Source: Nonomuraea muscovyensis (GTDB taxonomy: Bacteria; Actinomycetota; Actinomycetes; Streptosporangiales; Streptosporangiaceae). Taken from it: a stretch of 64,000 nucleotides of DNA. Position numbers and translations under genes: made by a program. The notes below the pieces were generated by a model. It had not been told where the DNA came from, searched no databases, and saw only the letters and a list, made by a program, of their open reading frames with translations. Shown here in pieces: positions 16,484-26,325 of the stretch (positions are counted from its first letter, which is position 1; the number at the start of each line of letters is the position of its first letter). Where the stretch lies: the NCBI RefSeq assembly GCF_014207745.1, contig NZ_JACHJB010000001.1, positions 2,108,001 through 2,172,000 of the forward strand, read 5' to 3'.

Positions 16484-17092
16484 CTAGATGCCGGCTCTTT
16501 CCACAGACCCAATGACAAATATGTCGCCATTTGGAGCGTGAGTGAGGCAGTCGATGTCACCGTCTACCCTGTATCCGTACGGTACGCGTTTGCCCCATTT
16601 CTCATACCCGCCCACCAGCTCTACCGAAGCTCCCTGAAGAACGTTGCCGATTTCCGGGACAGTAACACCGCGTTTGCCGTTGATCCGTGCTGGGGTAGTG
16701 CCCTTCGGCCAGACTAGCCCAACAGGTGTCGAGCCAGCCCTCATCAGCTCCAAGCACCGTTTCGCAGAGTTAAAGCTCAGCTCACCTTTTGTAGCGACGA
16801 GAAAGTTAATCGTTGAGGTGCGGACGACGATCTTGGGATCCTCGCCAATCGTACGTACGTGGTCAACCCCATCTTCTGTGGGTTCGGATGCTTGGTCGCC
16901 TCGACTTGCTGTGGCCGGTACACCACCGTCTGCGGGTTCGGATGGTTGCTCAGTTGCGGGTGGGGATGGTTGGTCAGTTCGACTTGCTGTGGCCGCTACG
17001 CCACCATCCGGCGGAGAGCAGGCTGCAAGCGGGATAAGCAGAGCCAAGATGGCTGTGCCGAAGGGTCGGGGACGATTGCGCAACTGTCTCAT
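16484..17092 (-). CDS. Putative lipoprotein of unknown function
   Basis: ATG 17092 gives 202 residues with a signal sequence ending in lipobox LIPLAAC (Cys25). The next 45 residues contain a repeated low-complexity unit (DGGVAATASR and DGGVPATASR). The globular part (VVRTSTINFLVATKGELSFN onward) has no recognised domain. Base composition is lower in GC than the AICE core, marking the start of the cargo region. No Shine-Dalgarno was seen. Confidence 0.65.
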   Translation of the reverse strand: MRQLRNRPRPFGTAILALLIPLAACSPPDGGVAATASRTDQPSPPATEQPSEPADGGVPATASRGDQASEPTEDGVDHVRTIGEDPKIVVRTSTINFLVATKGELSFNSAKRCLELMRAGSTPVGLVWPKGTTPARINGKRGVTVPEIGNVLQGASVELVGGYEKWGKRVPYGYRVDGDIDCLTHAPNGDIFVIGSVERAGI

Positions 17093-17261
17093 GGACGCAT
17101 CCAACCATCAGGAGGCGGGGCTGAGGACCTTCTTCGCAAGTCTGAGCATCGAGGTAAGAACGAGGCAGCCTCCTGCTGTTGAGCGCCGCGAGCTGAACGG
17201 CTTCAACAACAGGAGGAGACAGAGTGCTGAAGTTGCCCCCGGTTCAGTAGACGCATCATTG

Positions 17262-17450
17262 CTTGCGACTGCGCGGCAGTATCGTTCTCGGCGCTGGTCA
17301 GGCCATCATCGGGATCGCCCTAGCGTACCCAGACGCAAATCGACTGCGCGGACGGCTGGACTTCCTTGGCCAGTTTCTCCGGCGATCGTCCCGCGTGCAC
17401 GAGCCCCACCGTCTGCCGGCGAAACTCCGGCGGATAGCTGTTTGGCGCTG
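17262..17450 (-). pseudogene. IS3-family transposase OrfA remnant with in-frame stop
   Basis: NSYPPEFRRQTVGLVHAGRS, then LAKEVQPSAQSICVWVR, is the N-terminal helix-turn-helix of an IS3-type OrfA. A TAG codon follows near 17320, and the same frame continues with GDPDDGLTSAEN, the usual next segment, so the stop is a point mutation. Nothing of OrfB is left nearby. Confidence 0.75.
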
Positions 17451-17521
17451 CAGACTCCTTCTTCCGGGAACCACGGTTCCCAGAGATCAGGTGTCCACCA
17501 AGCCAGGTCAACTCCAGGCGT

Positions 17522-18979
17522 TCAGCAGGTAGGACAGGTCCATACCTTCCATGTGGTACCGAAACCGTCCGCGGATGAGTAGCCTTTGACCGATGCCAAG
17601 ACCGTTTCGCCGCTGCCTGTGAGTATTCCGCTCGATACGCCGATCGCTGTCGACCCCCAATAGCCAGGGCCTCCGCTGTCACCCTTTCGCATGAGGTAGT
17701 CTGTTACGATCCCGCGAGGGCCAGCAGTGCCTGTCGCGAAGAACCTAGTGATTTTTCCGCATTGTGCGGGTCGATCAGCTCCGGCGGTTGTTCTCCCGAA
17801 CGAGCAGATGGGCTGATTTATTTCCGGGGTATTGAGGACGTCCCGAGCGTACCGAGGGAGATTGAGGTCGTAGTAGAAGGTCCGGGTGTATGTAAGACTG
17901 CCACCTCCATAGCGAGCCAGATCATATGGGTCGCCGTTACCCTTTCGTCCTAGCGTAGTCCCATTGGTGTGGTAGTTCGGATGATTCCTATACCAGAAAT
18001 AGAGCGGATCTGAGCAGTGCCGAGCGGTTACCGCGTTCTTTTCTCCAGAATCGGAGATCGCATTGAAGGCGGCTGTGCATTGTATCGTTCCGGGAGAGCT
18101 TTCCTCCAGGAATCCTCCACCTCTCAGGTAGTCGTCGATGGCCTCGAAACCTAGTGAGCTGACAATGTTAAGACGCACATTGATCTTGCTGTTGGACGAA
18201 GGTTCCGGATGGAGGGCGGACTGCAGCGTTGCTGCGTCTGTGGCGAGCCCCTTCTTGAGCTCAGCTGTAAGAGTGACAGCCCCGGTCTCGAAGTCTGTTG
18301 TGGCATGCGCCTGGGCCACTTCTGAGTGGGCCGTAAGTGCGTCGTAACGCGACTTGGCGATCTCATCGAGCTCAGTTTCGGAATATCCCTTGTTGCCGAC
18401 GAGCACGACTTCTACGGGAAGCTGCTTGGCGAGGCTGACAGCTTCCGCCGGGACCTGGCCTTTGAAGGCGATGAGAGCGCCGCGACCGTCGTCGGCGATC
18501 TTGAGCCCTGCAAGGTCGTCAGGAAATTGAGACCGGAGCGAGGAGGCGAAAGGGTTGATACGCGGAGTCCAGGCGTAGCGATCGATCGATTCCTCGAAGC
18601 TGATCTTCTCCGCTGCAGCGAGGTTATTGAGGTCGATGAGTTCAGCAAAGGGGATTCCATCGACGTCGATGGTGGGGTCGGGAACGGGCCCGTCAGGCAT
18701 GTCACGTTGAGCGGACGAGTTTTTGGCGATGACCTCCGCTGCATATTTGTCGAGAGCCTGCTTGAGCGTGATTCCCTTACTCTGCGCCTCCTTCGACAGC
18801 CTCTCCAGCGTTGGTCGTTTTAGGGTGGGCTGGTTCTCTGCCGCGAGCGTGATGATCTCCTCACTCGTGGTGGGGTCCGGATTAGGAGTGGCGGCAGAGG
18901 CAGAGGGAATGGCGATGCTAGCTAAAGGGATCGCTACTGCCATGAGAAGGGGGGTGGCATGGCGGCCGAACTGCTGCAA
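17522..18979 (-). CDS. Secreted trypsin-like serine protease with propeptide
   Basis: The 485-residue protein has an N-terminal signal peptide ending near residue 29 (IPSASA), a long propeptide to about 295, and a chymotrypsin-fold domain. The catalytic triad is visible: H321 in AVTARHCSD, D353 in DPYDLARY, S435 in GDSGGPG. The layout resembles streptogrisin/alpha-lytic-type S1 peptidases. It is an exported endopeptidase that should mature by propeptide removal. It is element cargo, with lower GC than the transfer genes. Confidence 0.85.
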   Translation of the reverse strand: MQQFGRHATPLLMAVAIPLASIAIPSASAATPNPDPTTSEEIITLAAENQPTLKRPTLERLSKEAQSKGITLKQALDKYAAEVIAKNSSAQRDMPDGPVPDPTIDVDGIPFAELIDLNNLAAAEKISFEESIDRYAWTPRINPFASSLRSQFPDDLAGLKIADDGRGALIAFKGQVPAEAVSLAKQLPVEVVLVGNKGYSETELDEIAKSRYDALTAHSEVAQAHATTDFETGAVTLTAELKKGLATDAATLQSALHPEPSSNSKINVRLNIVSSLGFEAIDDYLRGGGFLEESSPGTIQCTAAFNAISDSGEKNAVTARHCSDPLYFWYRNHPNYHTNGTTLGRKGNGDPYDLARYGGGSLTYTRTFYYDLNLPRYARDVLNTPEINQPICSFGRTTAGADRPAQCGKITRFFATGTAGPRGIVTDYLMRKGDSGGPGYWGSTAIGVSSGILTGSGETVLASVKGYSSADGFGTTWKVWTCPTC

Positions 18980-19286
18980 GGATCCTCCCGATTATCGCCG
19001 CTTCGCACTGTGTATGGCCCTACAAATGCAGATGTTGCACTTGAGATCCTCCGCAAGGAATAGGTTAAGATCAACCCTTGAGATTCCAAGACAACTAGCT
19101 TATGATCCACAACTCGATCCACCGGAACGAATTGTGGCGCGGTAATTACGTACAGATAACTGTGTTGTAGTCAGGCGCCTACTTTGAGCGCTTGTTGTCC
19201 TGAGTGGCGGCGGTCACCAGCGGATTGAAGGTCTAGCCTCGATCTTTCGTGATCTTCGTTTGGTCGGGTAGGCGGTTCGGCTGAGG
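18980..19286. other. Gene-free AT-richer spacer
   Basis: About 300 bp upstream of the protease gene and ahead of the IS1380 copy. It presumably holds the protease promoter; no clear gene or repeat was seen. Confidence 0.5.
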
Positions 19287-20888
19287 GTTGCTTTCACGCT
19301 GTGGTCAGCGTGAAAGCCCCGGTTGTCGCGCCGGGTGGGCGGGGTTCCACGGGTCCGCGGGTTTCCTTTCTGGTTCGTTGGGACGGTTTGGCGCTGGTCA
19401 GGTCGGTGCCGGCAGGGCTTGGAGCCGGGCCAGGGCGGTGAGCAGTGTGTCGGCCCAGGGCCATCGCGCGGCGAGGCGTAGGCGCAGACGTCTGCCACCG
19501 CGCACCAGGCGTCCAGCGACGGCGAACAGGCGTAGCCGCAGGCGTTTGGGTTCGTAGCGGCGGGCGTCGGTGTCGTGCAGGGCGAGCATTTGCATCCAGG
19601 ACATGACTTCGCAGGCCAGGGCGACGATCTCGCACCAGATCTGGTTCTGGGTGAAGTCGTGCAGGGGCAGGTTGGTCAGGCCGGTGTCCTTGGCGGCTCG
19701 GATGCGGTCTTCGCATCTGGCGCGGCGGCGGTGGCGTAGCTCGAGGTCGGCGAGTTGGCCGCGGCGGGTGTTGGTGACGAAGCAGGTGAAGCGGTGTCCG
19801 TCGATGTCGGTGAAGCGTAGTTGCGCGCCGGGGTGCGGGCGTTCTTTGCGGGCGATGACGCGCATGCCTTTGGGCCAGGAGCCGAGGTCGAGCAGGCCGG
19901 TGAGTTCGGCCACCCAGGCGCCGGGCCGGACCTGGCCGTCGGCGTCGTAGGCAGGGGTCCATGCGCTCTTCGGCAGGCGCCCGATCGCGGCTTGGATGTC
20001 GTCGGTGAGGGTGAAGCCGATCGAGTACGACATCCACCGGCCGGGACGGGTCAGCCAGGCGAGGAAGTCGTGCGTGCCGCCGCCGGAGTCGGCGCGGATC
20101 AGTACCTGGCGGCGGCGCTGGCGGGGCAGTTGGGCCAGGGCGAGCCGGGTGGCCTCGATGTGGTCGACGGCGGTGTTGGAGCCGGCGTTTCCCGGCCGCA
20201 GCAGCAGTGCCAGCGGCTCGCCGGACCCGCCGTGGCCGTGGTCGGCGAAGACCGTCATCGGGTGGAAGCCGAACGTCTTCTTCCAGGTGGGAGCGGCCTG
20301 TTGTTTGTCGGAGTGGGCGGTGACGATGGTGGCGTCGAGGTCGATGGGGATCAGCTCGCCGTCGGCTCCCGGCGCGTGACGGCCGGCCAGCTGCCAGGCA
20401 CGCTCACGTGCGTCGGCGCGGCTGGCGCGGATCGCCTTCAACGCCCGGGCCGGGTCGGCGGCCAGCCGATCGACCAGGCGGGAGACGGTAGGGTCAGAGG
20501 CCACGTGCCCGAACAGGTCGGGCTGGGAGCGCAGCAGATGTCGGCCAGGCAGTCACCGCCCAGGGCCAGGGTGATGGCGAGGTCGGCGAGGATCTTGCCG
20601 GGATCGTGTACGGCCCGGGCCGGCCGCCAGCGTTGCAGCTGGGTGGATAACGCCTGGTCCAGGCCGGTGACGCGCAGCGTGCGGAGCAGCAGGAGGGCGC
20701 CCGCCTGGGAGAGAAGCCCTGAACCGTCGGCGGACACCGCGATCTTGCGCTGGGACGCGATAGTCTTCACTCGGAAAGTGCCTTCTGATCTGGTGTGGAC
20801 AGGACCTTAGACAAGCCCCATCCTCCCAGCTCAAAGGCACTTTTCTCATGTAAACGATCAGCCTGGCTCAAATTCCCCGTGAAAGCCC
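19287..20888. mobile_element. IS1380-family insertion sequence, inactive
   Basis: The transposase remnant lies between short inverted ends that share GCTTTCACG (left inward from 19290, right inward from 20886). GAGG flanks both ends (19283-19286 and 20889-20892), a candidate 4-bp target duplication. The 1.6-kb size fits the family. The left end also contains a perfect 12-bp hairpin, GCTTTCACGCTG around TGGT. Confidence 0.75.
19398..20770 (-). pseudogene. IS1380 transposase, frameshifted
   Basis: The N-terminal part starts at 20770 (MKTIASQRKIAVSADGSGLL) and reads to GGDCLADI. The rest (LLRSQPDLFGHVASDPTVSR, then IDLDATIVTAHSDKQ) is in another frame to 19398. The break lies near 20535, where a short deletion removed bases after GACATC. 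The DDE region (DLDATIVTAHS, RADSGGGTHDF) is otherwise preserved, so inactivation is recent. Confidence 0.85.
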
Positions 20889-20922
20889 GAGGCTAACAGC
20901 TGCTCGCTTGGTGGCTAATAGG

Positions 20923-21804
20923 GGCTAACAGAATGATCTCTGTTGTGCTTTGATCTCTCGCTGTAGTGGTGGCGAGAGGAGCGGGGATGGCGCGGCTGAA
21001 GCCCTGGGAGGTCAGCGACGAGTTATGGCAGACCATCGAGCCGTTGCTACCCAAACGTGAGCGTCGGTTCCGGCACCCGGGACGCAAGCGGCTGGATGAT
21101 CGGCTGGCGTTGCAGGGCATCTTGTTCGTGCTGCACACCGGAATCGCGTGGGAGCACCTGCCGCAGGAACTGGGCTACGGCTCCGGCATGACCTGCTGGC
21201 GGCGCCTGGCCGAGTGGAACGCCGCCGGCGTCTGGCAGCGCCTGCACGAAGTACTCCTGGATCGGCTGCGAGCCGCCGATGCCCTCGACTTCTCCCGCGC
21301 TGTGGTGGACTCTTCCCACATCAGAGCCCTAAAAGGGGGGCGCAGACCGGCCCGTCCCCGGTCGATCGCGGACGGGCCGGCAGCAAGCACCACCTGATCA
21401 CCGACGCCACCGGCATCCCCCTCGCCATCATCTTGACCGGCGGCAACCGCGGGCGACGTCACCCAGCTCATGCCGCTGCTGCACGCCATCCCCAAGGTGC
21501 GCGGCAAGCGCGGCCGCCCACGCCAGCGCCCCGACGCCGTGCTGGCTGATCGAGGCTACGACCACGACAAGTACCGGCGTCTGGTCCGCGGACTACAGAT
21601 CCGCCCGTTGATCGCCCGACGCGGCACCGAACACGGCTCCGGCCTGGGCAAACAACGCTGGGTGGTGGAGCAGACCTTCGCACTCCTGCACGCCTTCCGC
21701 CGCCTACGCATCCGGTGGGAGATCCGCGCAGACATCCACGAAGCCTTCCTCAGCCTGGCCTGTGCACTCATCTGCTGGCGCCGTCTCACCTCATTGCGTT
21801 AGGC
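20923..21804. mobile_element. IS5-family insertion sequence (IS427-like)
   Basis: The transposase region is flanked by imperfect 14-bp inverted ends: 20923-20936 (GGCTAACAGAATGA) and the complement of 21791-21804 (GCCTAACGCAATGA), 11 of 14 matching. The 882-bp length suits the group. It landed 34 bp from the IS1380 end. Confidence 0.7.
20987..21802 (+). pseudogene. IS5-family transposase with two frame changes
   Basis: The first frame starts at ATG 20987 (MARLKPWEVSDELWQTIEPL). At about 21330 an A4G6 run (CTAAAAGGGGGG) shifts the frame by -1 into KTGPSPVDRGRAGSKHHL, which is the usual OrfA/OrfB slippery junction of this group. Near 21452 an extra G (CGCGGGCGAC) forces a second change into GDVTQLMPLLHAIPKV and the rest to 21802. 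The first shift is probably programmed; the second is probably disabling. Confidence 0.8.
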
Positions 21805-21807
21805 GCT

Positions 21808-22467
21808 CTAACTGCGGCGTCCAAGGTCGAGCAACTGGAACGTCTCGTCCACCCACATCCTCTCCAGAGCGTTGCTTGTGATCTGCCGCAAGGAGATGAA
21901 GGAAGACATCGGTGCGCTGCTCGATCGGCTGCTCCTGGACATCAGGTCCGATGTGTATCCGGCCAGAGCCTTGAACGCGAGATAGGGCGGATCCTCCGAG
22001 CTGGCCCACTGGTGCGCCACTACCTCCAGGGTGCCTGGCGCATAGATCCGGGACTGTAGGGGGACCTTGCGCCGGATCGATTTGCGCAGGCTTTGGAAAG
22101 CCTGCCGGAAGCAGCTGAGAAGGGTGCATTCCTGCTGCGACAGGGAGCGTTCGGAGGCCAGTCGTACGAGAAGTGATTCCACCTTGCCCTCTGCTTCGGC
22201 CGCTCGTCTTAGCATCTCTGTCTGGAAAGGATCATCCTGTCTGAGGCTGTCCGGAGCGCCGTCCCAGGATTTCCAGATCGCACAGAACTGCCCGTATGCC
22301 TCGTAGAAAGCGCCGAGCGCCAGGAGATCCAGCTCGCGGCGCTTCTTGCGTTCGTCCCACCGTGCTGTCAGCCGAAGACCTACCAGCCATCCGAGTGACA
22401 GGGTGATTAGTGCTACGACCAGATTTGGTACGGCTTTCAGCATCTCTGTCCACATGCCTGATCCCAC
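21808..22467 (-). CDS. Membrane-anchored protein of unknown function
   Basis: The 219-residue product has one N-terminal membrane helix (VPNLVVALITLSLGWLVGL) and a long helical cytosolic part. GTG 22467 follows GGAGG by 4 nt; ATG 22455 is the alternative. Its stop lies 4 bp from the right end of the IS5 copy, so the original C-terminus may have been cut off by that insertion. No family recognised. Confidence 0.6.
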   Translation of the reverse strand: MGSGMWTEMLKAVPNLVVALITLSLGWLVGLRLTARWDERKKRRELDLLALGAFYEAYGQFCAIWKSWDGAPDSLRQDDPFQTEMLRRAAEAEGKVESLLVRLASERSLSQQECTLLSCFRQAFQSLRKSIRRKVPLQSRIYAPGTLEVVAHQWASSEDPPYLAFKALAGYTSDLMSRSSRSSSAPMSSFISLRQITSNALERMWVDETFQLLDLGRRS

Positions 22468-22515
22468 GCTACCTCCGAGTCTCGTTGGTAGATCGGTGGT
22501 GTCACAGAAATCGTG

Positions 22516-22725
22516 TCAGTCATCACCTGCCGACGTGATGACTGCTGCGAAGACGTCTGCCGCGGCTGTCTCCGCGGAGCGGATCACGTGGGCGTAGACA
22601 CGGAGGATGATCGCCGGGTCGGCGTGACCGAGGCGGGCGGCGACGACGTGTACGGGGACGCCGGCCAGGAGCAGCAAGCTCGCGTGTACGTGGCGCAGGT
22701 CGTGCAGGCGGCGGATTGGTGGCGG
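22516..22725 (-). pseudogene. C-terminal fragment of a second tyrosine integrase
   Basis: RRLHDLRHVHASLLLLAGV, then AARLGHADPAIILRVYAH, keeps the last three catalytic motifs (HxxR, H, Y) and is close to the resident integrase, but everything before it is missing. It is a relic of another integrated element inside the AICE. Confidence 0.85.
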
Positions 22726-22775
22726 CCTGGGTGTGGGCCTCGATGAGTGCTGCCGTCCCGAGTCCCCGCTCCGCG

Positions 22776-23050
22776 CATCCGGTTGGAAGGTGGCCATCGT
22801 CATCAACGGAACGGTGGACAACCACCTCGGCAAGATTCAGCGGACCGAACTGGCCGAGGCCGTCGACGCCTACGCCCTCTCCGGGCTCGAAGGTATCCGC
22901 AAGCCGGACGTCGGCTTGTTCGAGATCGCCGCCAAGCGGTGCGGCGTGAACCTCGCCGAAGGCGGATGGATGGTCGGTGTCCACCTGGTTGCCGACATCA
23001 GCGGGGGACGGGCCGCCGGCCTCCGAGCGACGCTACAGCGCAGAGCATGA
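22776..23050 (+). pseudogene. HAD-family hydrolase remnant
   Basis: GWKVAIVINGTVDN, ALSGLEGIRKPDVGLFEIAA and GGWMVGVHLVADI are motifs II-IV of a HAD phosphatase. The N-terminal nucleophile region is absent and the motif IV Asp is changed (MVGV in place of the usual MVGD). It abuts the integrase relic. Confidence 0.75.
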
Positions 23051-23239
23051 GGAAGTCCTTTGCAGCAACACCGCCTTCTCCGCCTAGAAAGAGGCCTGCC
23101 GACCTGGGCGACACCGTTCTTCATCATGAGGCGATAGCGAGTGTCGCCATCCTGCTCGGGATGACATGCATCGATGTGGCAGTGCCCTCTTTCGACATTG
23201 CACTGTGTAGCGAAACATTGCTCACCGCGATGTACCGGT

Positions 23240-24520
23240 ATGGGCCTACTGCAGTGGATACTCCGCAAGAACCCGTTCAAGCACTCAACTCCACCCCACC
23301 TACCGACCACACCCGACCAACAGATCTGGCTTCCCGGCTCCACGGAGATCCAGATCGTCGGCGAGACCTTCCATACGGACGCCATCCACGCCGCTCAATC
23401 GGTTACCCCTTTAGATGGTGCGCTCATCGCAGTCCTCGTCCCCCAACCGGGAAGATCGCCCAACTCCACCAGGACAGCCGTCTACCTCCAAGACAGACAC
23501 GTGGGCCATCTCTCCCGGGACGTGGCGGCACGAGTGGCACCGGCGATTCGATCCTTCAGCACGGCACATGGAGGCCGATTCGTCTCCTGCCCGGCGTGGA
23601 TCCGCACTCATTCAATCGGACCTCAGGTCGTGTTGACGATCGACACCGATCCGCTCGGGTTGCCCGCAGAGGCATTCGAGACCATGCCCGAACTCGCCGC
23701 CACCCTCATCAGACTGCTGCCACGGCTCGACCAGCCCTCGCCCGAACTCACTGGCATGGACGCCGAGGCACGTCGCAAGCTCAGCGCGTGGCGGAGTTCA
23801 GAGCCCAATCTCCGCGCCATCATCAACCGGCTCGCGAACGCCCACGACCCGATGGTCGCTCAGGCATGTCTGCTTCTCGCCCAGAGCATCCGCTACCAGG
23901 CCGGCCGTCGAGACGAGACGCTCGCCGCCTATATCGACGCCCTCAACTACGACAGGACCAACGCGACGGTCTGGGAGGAGTTGACAGAGTACGCTGCCGC
24001 CGCCCCGCACATACCCATGCTGGTCGACGTGTTCGCCAAGAGTCCGACCGTCGTACGCCCTGCCCTGCTTCCGCTACTGGTCGCTATCTCCGACGGGCAT
24101 GACCGCATGGGTAACCTCAACCTGGTCAAGGGGCCAGCGCTGCGTGCGGCACTCCTCAAACGTGCTGAAAATCAAGCCGACCAGGCGAGTATCGCCTACC
24201 TCGCGGCCGATGCCGGGCACCGAGCGGAGATGAGCGGTGACCTGACTGCAGCCGCCGCAGCATGGCGGACGGCTGTCACCGCCGGTAGCACGGATGCGAA
24301 AGTCGCTGACCGGTTCACCATCTGGCTGGTTAAGCAGGGCGAGTACGCAGAAGCCGCTCACGTTCTCCGGCAGGCGTTGACGGCACCACCTGCGGCAGTC
24401 ACCGTCCGACAACGTCTAGAGAAACGACTCACCCGCTGTGAGAAGCCCTCGCCTGAGAAAGCAGCAGATCGAACGACAGGTCTGGATGCTGCTATCGCAG
24501 CACCCAACCCACCTTGGTGA
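23240..24520 (+). CDS. HIRAN-like plus TPR-like protein
   Basis: ATG 23240 gives 426 residues. Residues about 30-105 (TEIQIVGETFHTDAIHAAQS, then TAVYLQDRHVGHLSRDVA) resemble a HIRAN domain, a DNA-end or damage-binding module. Residues about 200-400 are helical repeats (AQSIRYQAGRRDETLAAYID, EYAEAAHVLRQAL) consistent with TPRs. No catalytic motif was seen. The HNH gene starts 28 bp downstream, so the two are probably one operon. HIRAN plus nuclease pairs occur in phage defence, but the role here is inference. Confidence 0.65.
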   Translation: MGLLQWILRKNPFKHSTPPHLPTTPDQQIWLPGSTEIQIVGETFHTDAIHAAQSVTPLDGALIAVLVPQPGRSPNSTRTAVYLQDRHVGHLSRDVAARVAPAIRSFSTAHGGRFVSCPAWIRTHSIGPQVVLTIDTDPLGLPAEAFETMPELAATLIRLLPRLDQPSPELTGMDAEARRKLSAWRSSEPNLRAIINRLANAHDPMVAQACLLLAQSIRYQAGRRDETLAAYIDALNYDRTNATVWEELTEYAAAAPHIPMLVDVFAKSPTVVRPALLPLLVAISDGHDRMGNLNLVKGPALRAALLKRAENQADQASIAYLAADAGHRAEMSGDLTAAAAAWRTAVTAGSTDAKVADRFTIWLVKQGEYAEAAHVLRQALTAPPAAVTVRQRLEKRLTRCEKPSPEKAADRTTGLDAAIAAPNPPW

Positions 24521-24548
24521 AGCCGATCATCCGTCGTATCGTCGTGGC

Positions 24549-25310
24549 GTGACTCCGCAACCGCGACGCGAGATTCCCGCCGCTGTTCAGGCCGCGCTCT
24601 GGGCACTTAGCAACGGCCATTGTTACGCTCCCGGATGTCCCTTCCCCGTCGTCTACGAGGTACGGCCGGGCGTCTTCAAGAAGAACGCCCAAATCGCCCA
24701 CATCCACGCCGTCAAACCGAACGCCCCTCGCTATCGACCATGCACTACTGACGAAGAACGGCAGCAACGAGACGCGTTCACCAACCTCATCCTCGTCTGC
24801 CTCGCCCACCACGCCGCCATCGACGACAAGAAGGATGGCGAACGCCTCTACCCGCCTGAGACCCTGCGCGAATGGAAGCGCAAGCACGAAGGCAAACACG
24901 GGCCAGCCCTCGCCCGACTGGCTCCGATGAGCGATGAGCAGCTCGGCAATCTTCTCGGCACGTATTTTACGGCCCCGATCACCCGGCTTGAGGCAATCGC
25001 TGACCAGCTCGAACAAACGGGCGAGCTCACCGCGGACTCCCTTGAGGAACTGCGCCGGATTATCGCGGTTCTGCAAGAGAACCCACTGGGACCAGACGCG
25101 CGGACCGCCAGTAGTCTGGCGTATGCCGCCGATCTGCTGTCCATGCAGAATCTTTCGAGCGCGGCTTCGTCGCTCTCATATGCCGCCGATGTGCTCTCCG
25201 TGACGGATGTCTCGCGTGCGGCGTCATCGTTAAGGGGTGCCGCCGATGTGCTGTCCAGCATCCTCCGGGATCTGGACAGGAAGATCAGCCAGCTCCATGG
25301 ATTGATGTGA
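24549..25310 (+). CDS. HNH endonuclease with C-terminal repeats
   Basis: GTG 24549 gives 253 residues; an in-frame start at 24438 would overlap the previous gene. The HNH core is clear: CYAPGCPFPV, AQIAHIHAVKPNAPRY, NLILVCLAHHAAID and YPPETLREWKRKHE. The C-terminus has three near repeats of the form ASSLxxAADVLS (about 200-250), likely a helical oligomerisation tail. The AHI-to-HH spacing matches HNH nucleases found as effectors in defence islands. It probably cuts DNA. No ribosome site stands out. Confidence 0.75.
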   Translation: MTPQPRREIPAAVQAALWALSNGHCYAPGCPFPVVYEVRPGVFKKNAQIAHIHAVKPNAPRYRPCTTDEERQQRDAFTNLILVCLAHHAAIDDKKDGERLYPPETLREWKRKHEGKHGPALARLAPMSDEQLGNLLGTYFTAPITRLEAIADQLEQTGELTADSLEELRRIIAVLQENPLGPDARTASSLAYAADLLSMQNLSSAASSLSYAADVLSVTDVSRAASSLRGAADVLSSILRDLDRKISQLHGLM

Positions 25311-25785
25311 ACCTTCGACCTCTGCCGCCTCCGGCTACAGGCACTTGAGGGCGAGCTCCACCAATAGCGGGCCTGGACTCGCATCCAGCGGTGCCGGACT
25401 GTCGGATGCCACAGGCTCGCGCATGTGGTGATCACAGGTGCGGTGTTACGAAGCCACCTGGACGGAACTCTTCCATGGTTCGCACCCCGGCATGGTGACA
25501 CAAGGAACCTGAGCAAGGCGGAACCGGTACAGCAGCGCCGTACAGCAACACCGCGTTACACGATCGCATCCCACCGGCCCGCATCTACCATCCGACCGGG
25601 GCGGAAGTTTGCCGACGGCTGCGTCCACGGGAGTGGTGTAAGAGTTTGTCCTGGTGACAGGCGCGGCGTCGTGAAATGAAGACGGCCATCGCGTGATCCT
25701 TCGAGTGCTTGACCGGCGATAACTACGGAGCTGATCCAACAACTCTGGTTTTGTTGTGCCATAGTTCTTTGAACAGGCTTGCGAT
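25311..25785. other. Gene-free region with a GTACAGCA direct repeat
   Basis: No coding region was seen in 475 bp. At 25527-25549 GTACAGCA is repeated with a 5-bp spacer, the second copy followed by AC. The same arrangement occurs at 27764-27786. Confidence 0.5.
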
Positions 25786-26325
25786 CTAGTCAACTCCGAG
25801 ATTTTTCCTCATGGATGCTCTTAGTGTTGAAAGGCTCAAGGAGGCGGCATTGAGGATTTGATCCGCCTTCTCTAGGCGAGAGTGTGCGTCTTTCTTGATA
25901 TCTCTATCGACGCAAGCCAGTGTTTGATAGGCGTCAAAGAGCAGCGACGCAGAGTCTCTTGCAATGCTCAATATATCTTCGGGAGCTACCATCTGAGCTT
26001 CAGCGAGAGCTGCTCGAGATGCCTCACGAATTTCCTCCAGTCGCGCCAATTCTCCTTCTCTTGGTGATCTAGAGGCGAGCGTTCGTCGATGGTTTTGTAA
26101 CGTACTGTAGTAGTTTCGTAGAGCATAGTTGACCGCTACGAAGCATGACCTGCGAAGCTTCTCGGCTTCCTGTTCTGCGGCAATTTCGTAATTCGCAACT
26201 CGCTGGCGTTCTGCACTCTGTATTTCGAGCATCTTCAAGCGGGTTGCATTGCGTTGTGTCAGTAGAGCTGATGCCAGAGTGCCCAAAATTCCGACGATGG
26301 CGATGAGTAGCGCCGTGACATCCAT
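25786..26325 (-). CDS. Membrane-anchored coiled-coil protein
   Basis: The 179-residue protein has an N-terminal membrane helix (TALLIAIVGILGTLASALL) followed by long charged helices (ERQRVANYEIAAEQEAEKLR). GC content and codon use are clearly lower than neighbours, suggesting recent acquisition. No family recognised. Confidence 0.6.
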   Translation of the reverse strand: MDVTALLIAIVGILGTLASALLTQRNATRLKMLEIQSAERQRVANYEIAAEQEAEKLRRSCFVAVNYALRNYYSTLQNHRRTLASRSPREGELARLEEIREASRAALAEAQMVAPEDILSIARDSASLLFDAYQTLACVDRDIKKDAHSRLEKADQILNAASLSLSTLRASMRKNLGVD

